This document shows, in pieces, positions 61,579 to 64,000 of a stretch of 64,000 nt of DNA. Source of the DNA: Nitrospira sp. CR1.2 (GTDB lineage: Bacteria > Nitrospirota > Nitrospiria > Nitrospirales > Nitrospiraceae); assembly GCA_014055495.1 (NCBI GenBank), contig WIAG01000002.1, forward strand, positions 85,472 to 149,471, given 5' to 3'. Below the pieces are notes generated by a model. That model saw only the letters and a program-made list of their open reading frames with translations. It searched no databases and had not been told where the DNA came from. The position numbers and the translations under genes are program-made. Numbering within the stretch: position 1 is the stretch's first letter; each line of letters starts with the position of its first letter.

Positions 61579-61977
61579 GGCTCAGCAGGCGAGAGAACTA
61601 GCACAAGCGCGGTCGATCAGGACGTTGTCCGGCAGGATGGGGTCGAAATCGGGTATTTCAGAAGATTCAGCAACAAACCGGCATCGAATGGCCCAAGAAA
61701 ATGTGAACCGACGATGAAATAGTTCAGGTCAGAGAGAGGAACTCGGCTCGGTCATGGTTAAAATCGTGGCGAGCCGAATACAAAGTGCTCAGTGGACAGG
61801 TGGACGGGACACTCCCGCGGCGGAGACGCGGGTGGTGGCCCTCGACCCGGCCGTCCACCAGTTCGTCACCAGTCTCCACTGTGCGCAGCGTCAACCTCGG
61901 TCCGCTCGGGTCGCGGCCACGACATCTCTCGACCGCTCCTCGCGCCAGGTAGACAGGTCGAAACCAGGTTGACATGG
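61579..61977. other. gap between decayed transposase and Rhs fragment
   Basis: About 400 bp. Open frames on both strands have no family likeness. Possibly further eroded IS or Rhs sequence. Confidence 0.4.
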
Positions 61978-62262
61978 TCAGAGGTACTGGTAGGTATGGT
62001 TGGTATCCGCCGTGAGTTGATTGCCGGGGTTCGTGACACTCCCGCCGGTGGTGCGATTCCCCACGGAGTCATAGGCGAAGGCTTGCGGATCCAGCAGCAA
62101 AGGATGGCTCGCTGAGGTGAGCCGATCTAGTTGGTCATAGCCAAACGTCTGCGCTCCCCGTCGGTCGGTCAGACTCGTCCGATTGCCGACTGGGTTGTAG
62201 ACATAGTCCACCTTGTTGATTTGGCTGCTGGTGGCCGTGAGCTGATGCTCGGTTGACGTCAC
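61978..62262 (-). pseudogene. Rhs/YD-repeat fragment
   Basis: Fragment of 94 aa carrying YD-repeat sequence: VDYVYNPVGNRTSLTDRRGA, FGYDQLDRLTSASHP and AFAYDSVGNRTTGG. A stop codon precedes it and it ends abruptly at TYQYL, so it is a displaced piece of an Rhs protein core. It lies downstream of the putative immunity gene, where Rhs loci often keep displaced copies. Confidence 0.82.
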
Positions 62263-62287
62263 TTAACCGGCGGCTTGAAAATGAAGC

Positions 62288-62797
62288 TTAGTATGGGGCA
62301 GCCTTCTCGGGCATGCTCAGAATTTCATTCAGCAGATTTTGACTGTCTTTTCGATAGAATGGTCCTTTCATCGAACCAACCACTGCTGTCAAAACCTGAA
62401 GCGTATCCTTTTCATTACGGAAGTCATGATGGAATTTCACCATATCACGAAAAACCTGAATGAGAGCCCATTGATGCGACTCATTTTGATCTCTTCTCAG
62501 TCTAGCGATAAGCAAAGGGACAGCTGCACTTCCATTCGCTGCTATGTCATCAGAGAAACCGAATCCATACGCAGAAGGTTGAAAATTCTCAATGGCGAAG
62601 AGATAAATGTCGATCTGCTTCTCCATCGGTTCCTTGGCCAATGCTCTATGTTGTTGAGCTGACGGGAGGGCAAAAAACCATTGGTATTCTGAAGGAAGCT
62701 CGTTTGCCCCACACCCAGCAGCCATGGATAACCACGCGCAAATACCTGTTAGCAACATTCGTGGCGTCAACCAGAAATCATTCTTAGTAGTCGACAT
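62288..62797 (-). CDS. putative lipoprotein, candidate immunity protein
   Basis: Protein of 169 aa, not recognised. ATG 62797 is followed by a hydrophobic leader (LLTGICAWLSMAAGC) whose last residues form a lipobox with Cys near position 30. The mature part is helical, HEAT-repeat-like (AAVPLLIARLRRDQNESHQW, then ALIQVFRDMVKFHHDF). It overlaps the end of the Rhs-toxin gene by 14 bp, the usual place for an immunity gene. If so, it would guard the periplasm or outer membrane against the toxin tip. Confidence 0.6.
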   Translation of the reverse strand: MSTTKNDFWLTPRMLLTGICAWLSMAAGCGANELPSEYQWFFALPSAQQHRALAKEPMEKQIDIYLFAIENFQPSAYGFGFSDDIAANGSAAVPLLIARLRRDQNESHQWALIQVFRDMVKFHHDFRNEKDTLQVLTAVVGSMKGPFYRKDSQNLLNEILSMPEKAAPY

Positions 62798-63728
62798 GGC
62801 AAACCTCTGGTTCGGGGCAAGGATCTTCGTTGCCATACTTTGCTTTCAGGTCATCCCTGATTTGCCTTTCCTTTGCTCTAGCCTTCCATTCAAACGAGAT
62901 ATTCTCGTATGCTTCCTTTTCGCTCATGCCCTGCAACCTACCAGCCAAATATTCGCTGCCGTACTTGAGCACAAAGCCCAAATCACCATACTCAGCATAT
63001 TGCCCGACATGAGCAGTCTCATGACCGATCAGTGCAATTCCTGCACGCGAGTGGGGATCGTATCTGCCCGGAGCAAAGTAAATGTCATTCCCTCTCGTGA
63101 TCGCCACCACATTGTCTCGCGCATAGGAGGGTAAGCTTTCGTGAATATCGACAAGATCTAGATTCACACCTGGGAAGTAAGGCGCGAGAAGCCCCTTTAC
63201 ACAGTCAGTCATCGGGAACAAACCCCACGGATCCAATCGATTTGCTGGAGTGTTCCCCACATACGCATAAAGGTTTACCCCTGCAACAAGACCAATGGGG
63301 TCCTTTCTTAAAAACCGCCCTATTCGAGGCTCATAATACCGAGTTCTGTAGTAATAGAGCCCGCTCTCGCTGTCGAACTCACGTCCCGTATACGTATACG
63401 GCTGTTCGAGGGTGCCCGGTGATTCCAGAATATTCCCATACGCATCGTACGCATAGGCCTTGGCGACGCTGCCGTTGCTATCGGTCAGCTCCGTCACCGT
63501 GCCGAGGCCGTCCTGGTGGTAGTACAGCGTGCCATCCGCCACCGGTGTGGTGGTGGGCACCGTCGCCGAGGCCACCACGAGCGGTGTCCCCAGCGGCGTC
63601 GTCGAGGCAAACGTGGCACGGGCGGGAAACAGTAGGCGGCTTTCGAGCACCTGGTTCGTGGCTTGGTCCCGCGTCACCAAATAGAGTGGAGCATTGCCCC
63701 CAATGCCCCCCGTATCGATCAGGTCCAC
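62784..63728 (-). CDS. Rhs-repeat protein C-terminal part with metallopeptidase-like tip
   Basis: C-terminal 314 aa of an Rhs protein. Residues 60-115 are YD-repeat, then the RHS core RTRYYEPRIGRFLRKDPIGL and NTPANRLDPWGL (about 128-170). After this delimiter the variable tip (about 145 aa) has HETAH at about 236-240, the zinc-binding HExxH motif, in a setting like DUF4157-type peptidases. The frame is open back to a TGA at 63831 and the usual long Rhs N-terminus is missing, so it is 5'-truncated or frameshifted; GTG 63728 is only a formal start. Confidence 0.8.
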   Translation of the reverse strand: MDLIDTGGIGGNAPLYLVTRDQATNQVLESRLLFPARATFASTTPLGTPLVVASATVPTTTPVADGTLYYHQDGLGTVTELTDSNGSVAKAYAYDAYGNILESPGTLEQPYTYTGREFDSESGLYYYRTRYYEPRIGRFLRKDPIGLVAGVNLYAYVGNTPANRLDPWGLFPMTDCVKGLLAPYFPGVNLDLVDIHESLPSYARDNVVAITRGNDIYFAPGRYDPHSRAGIALIGHETAHVGQYAEYGDLGFVLKYGSEYLAGRLQGMSEKEAYENISFEWKARAKERQIRDDLKAKYGNEDPCPEPEVCHVDY

Positions 63729-63910
63729 CGCGAGCGTGCCGGTGGCTGCGGCGGCCGTGACATCGATCGGCGCGATCGGCTGTTCGAGGCCGGTGGAGTC
63801 GATCGGCTGCCCAATCGCCGGCGCCGGCTGTCAACACCGATGATGGTTGTCCCGAAATCACCGATGTAGAATATCCCCTCTTCACCGGTCTTCTTGTCCA
63901 CTGGCGAGGA

Positions 63911-64000
63911 TCAGGTGGGGCCCTCGGTGGCCTCGTCGGCCGCGATCGAACGCCGTCCCAGGAGCCCGGCCTTTTTCTTTTCCCGAAGCCGGTAGCTCTC
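63911..64000 (-). CDS. C-terminal end of unidentified gene (partial)
   Basis: The last 29 codons of a frame entering from the right edge: ESYRLREKKKAGLLGRRSIA and an acidic end to TGA at 63911. Not recognised. The strongly charged, basic end is like that of some transposases or regulators, but this is too short to assign. Confidence 0.35.
   Translation of the reverse strand, partial: ESYRLREKKKAGLLGRRSIAADEATEGPT

Overview
The window looks like chromosome of a GC-rich, Gram-negative, free-living bacterium. The outer-membrane receptors, the large exopolysaccharide locus and the corrinoid gene set resemble those I know from Nitrospira (Nitrospirota), but that placement is inference because no rRNA or marker gene is present. 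Nearly all genes from 1 to 22.8 kb and from 25.4 to 48.7 kb lie on the minus strand in tightly packed operons, many joined by 4-bp ATGA overlaps.

Region 1 (1-6.6 kb) is a chemosensory operon. In transcription order it has a periplasmic CxxCH (Tll0287/DUF3365-like) protein, a CheY/PilH-like response regulator, CheW, a methyl-accepting protein and a CheA-type kinase with three HPt domains that runs off the left edge.

Region 2 (6.9-22.4 kb) is devoted to cobalamin. One long operon under a cobalamin riboswitch encodes a BtuB-like receptor, CbiA, two unrelated corrinoid adenosyltransferases, a small Cys-rich protein, CobU, CobT, CobS, CbiB, CobD, CbiZ and CobQ. A second operon, btuFCD, has its own riboswitch followed by an intrinsic terminator. 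The set covers corrinoid uptake, remodelling, amidation, adenosylation and nucleotide-loop assembly. No corrin-ring genes are present here.

Region 3 (22.5-25.3 kb) is a short mixed stretch: a SemiSWEET transporter, ribosomal protein bL28, a small lipoprotein and a secreted glycosidase-like protein.

Region 4 (25.4-48.7 kb) is an exopolysaccharide/O-polysaccharide locus. It has GDP-fucose genes (the fucose synthase is frameshifted), epimerases, glycosyltransferases, methyltransferases, a flippase, a ligase/polymerase, an export protein, an outer-membrane barrel, a chain-length regulator and an unusual nucleotidyltransferase-like/phosphoglycosyltransferase fusion. An orphan IS3-type OrfA lies just upstream.

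Region 5 (48.7-64 kb) is accessory DNA: an IS3-family element, a LuxR-type regulator, a tRNA-Gly(CCC), and then a tyrosine integrase, an AlpA-like protein and a RadC-like protein next to a compact block that reads as an integrated filamentous (inovirus-like) phage. The block has HTH protein, rolling-circle Rep, an ssDNA-binding-like protein, a pIII-like adsorption protein, a pVI-like protein, a Zot/pI ATPase, a pVIII-like coat protein and four tiny membrane proteins. Beyond it lie a decayed DDE transposase and an Rhs polymorphic-toxin remnant with a metallopeptidase tip and a candidate lipoprotein immunity gene. The filamentous prophage is the most interesting system in the window.
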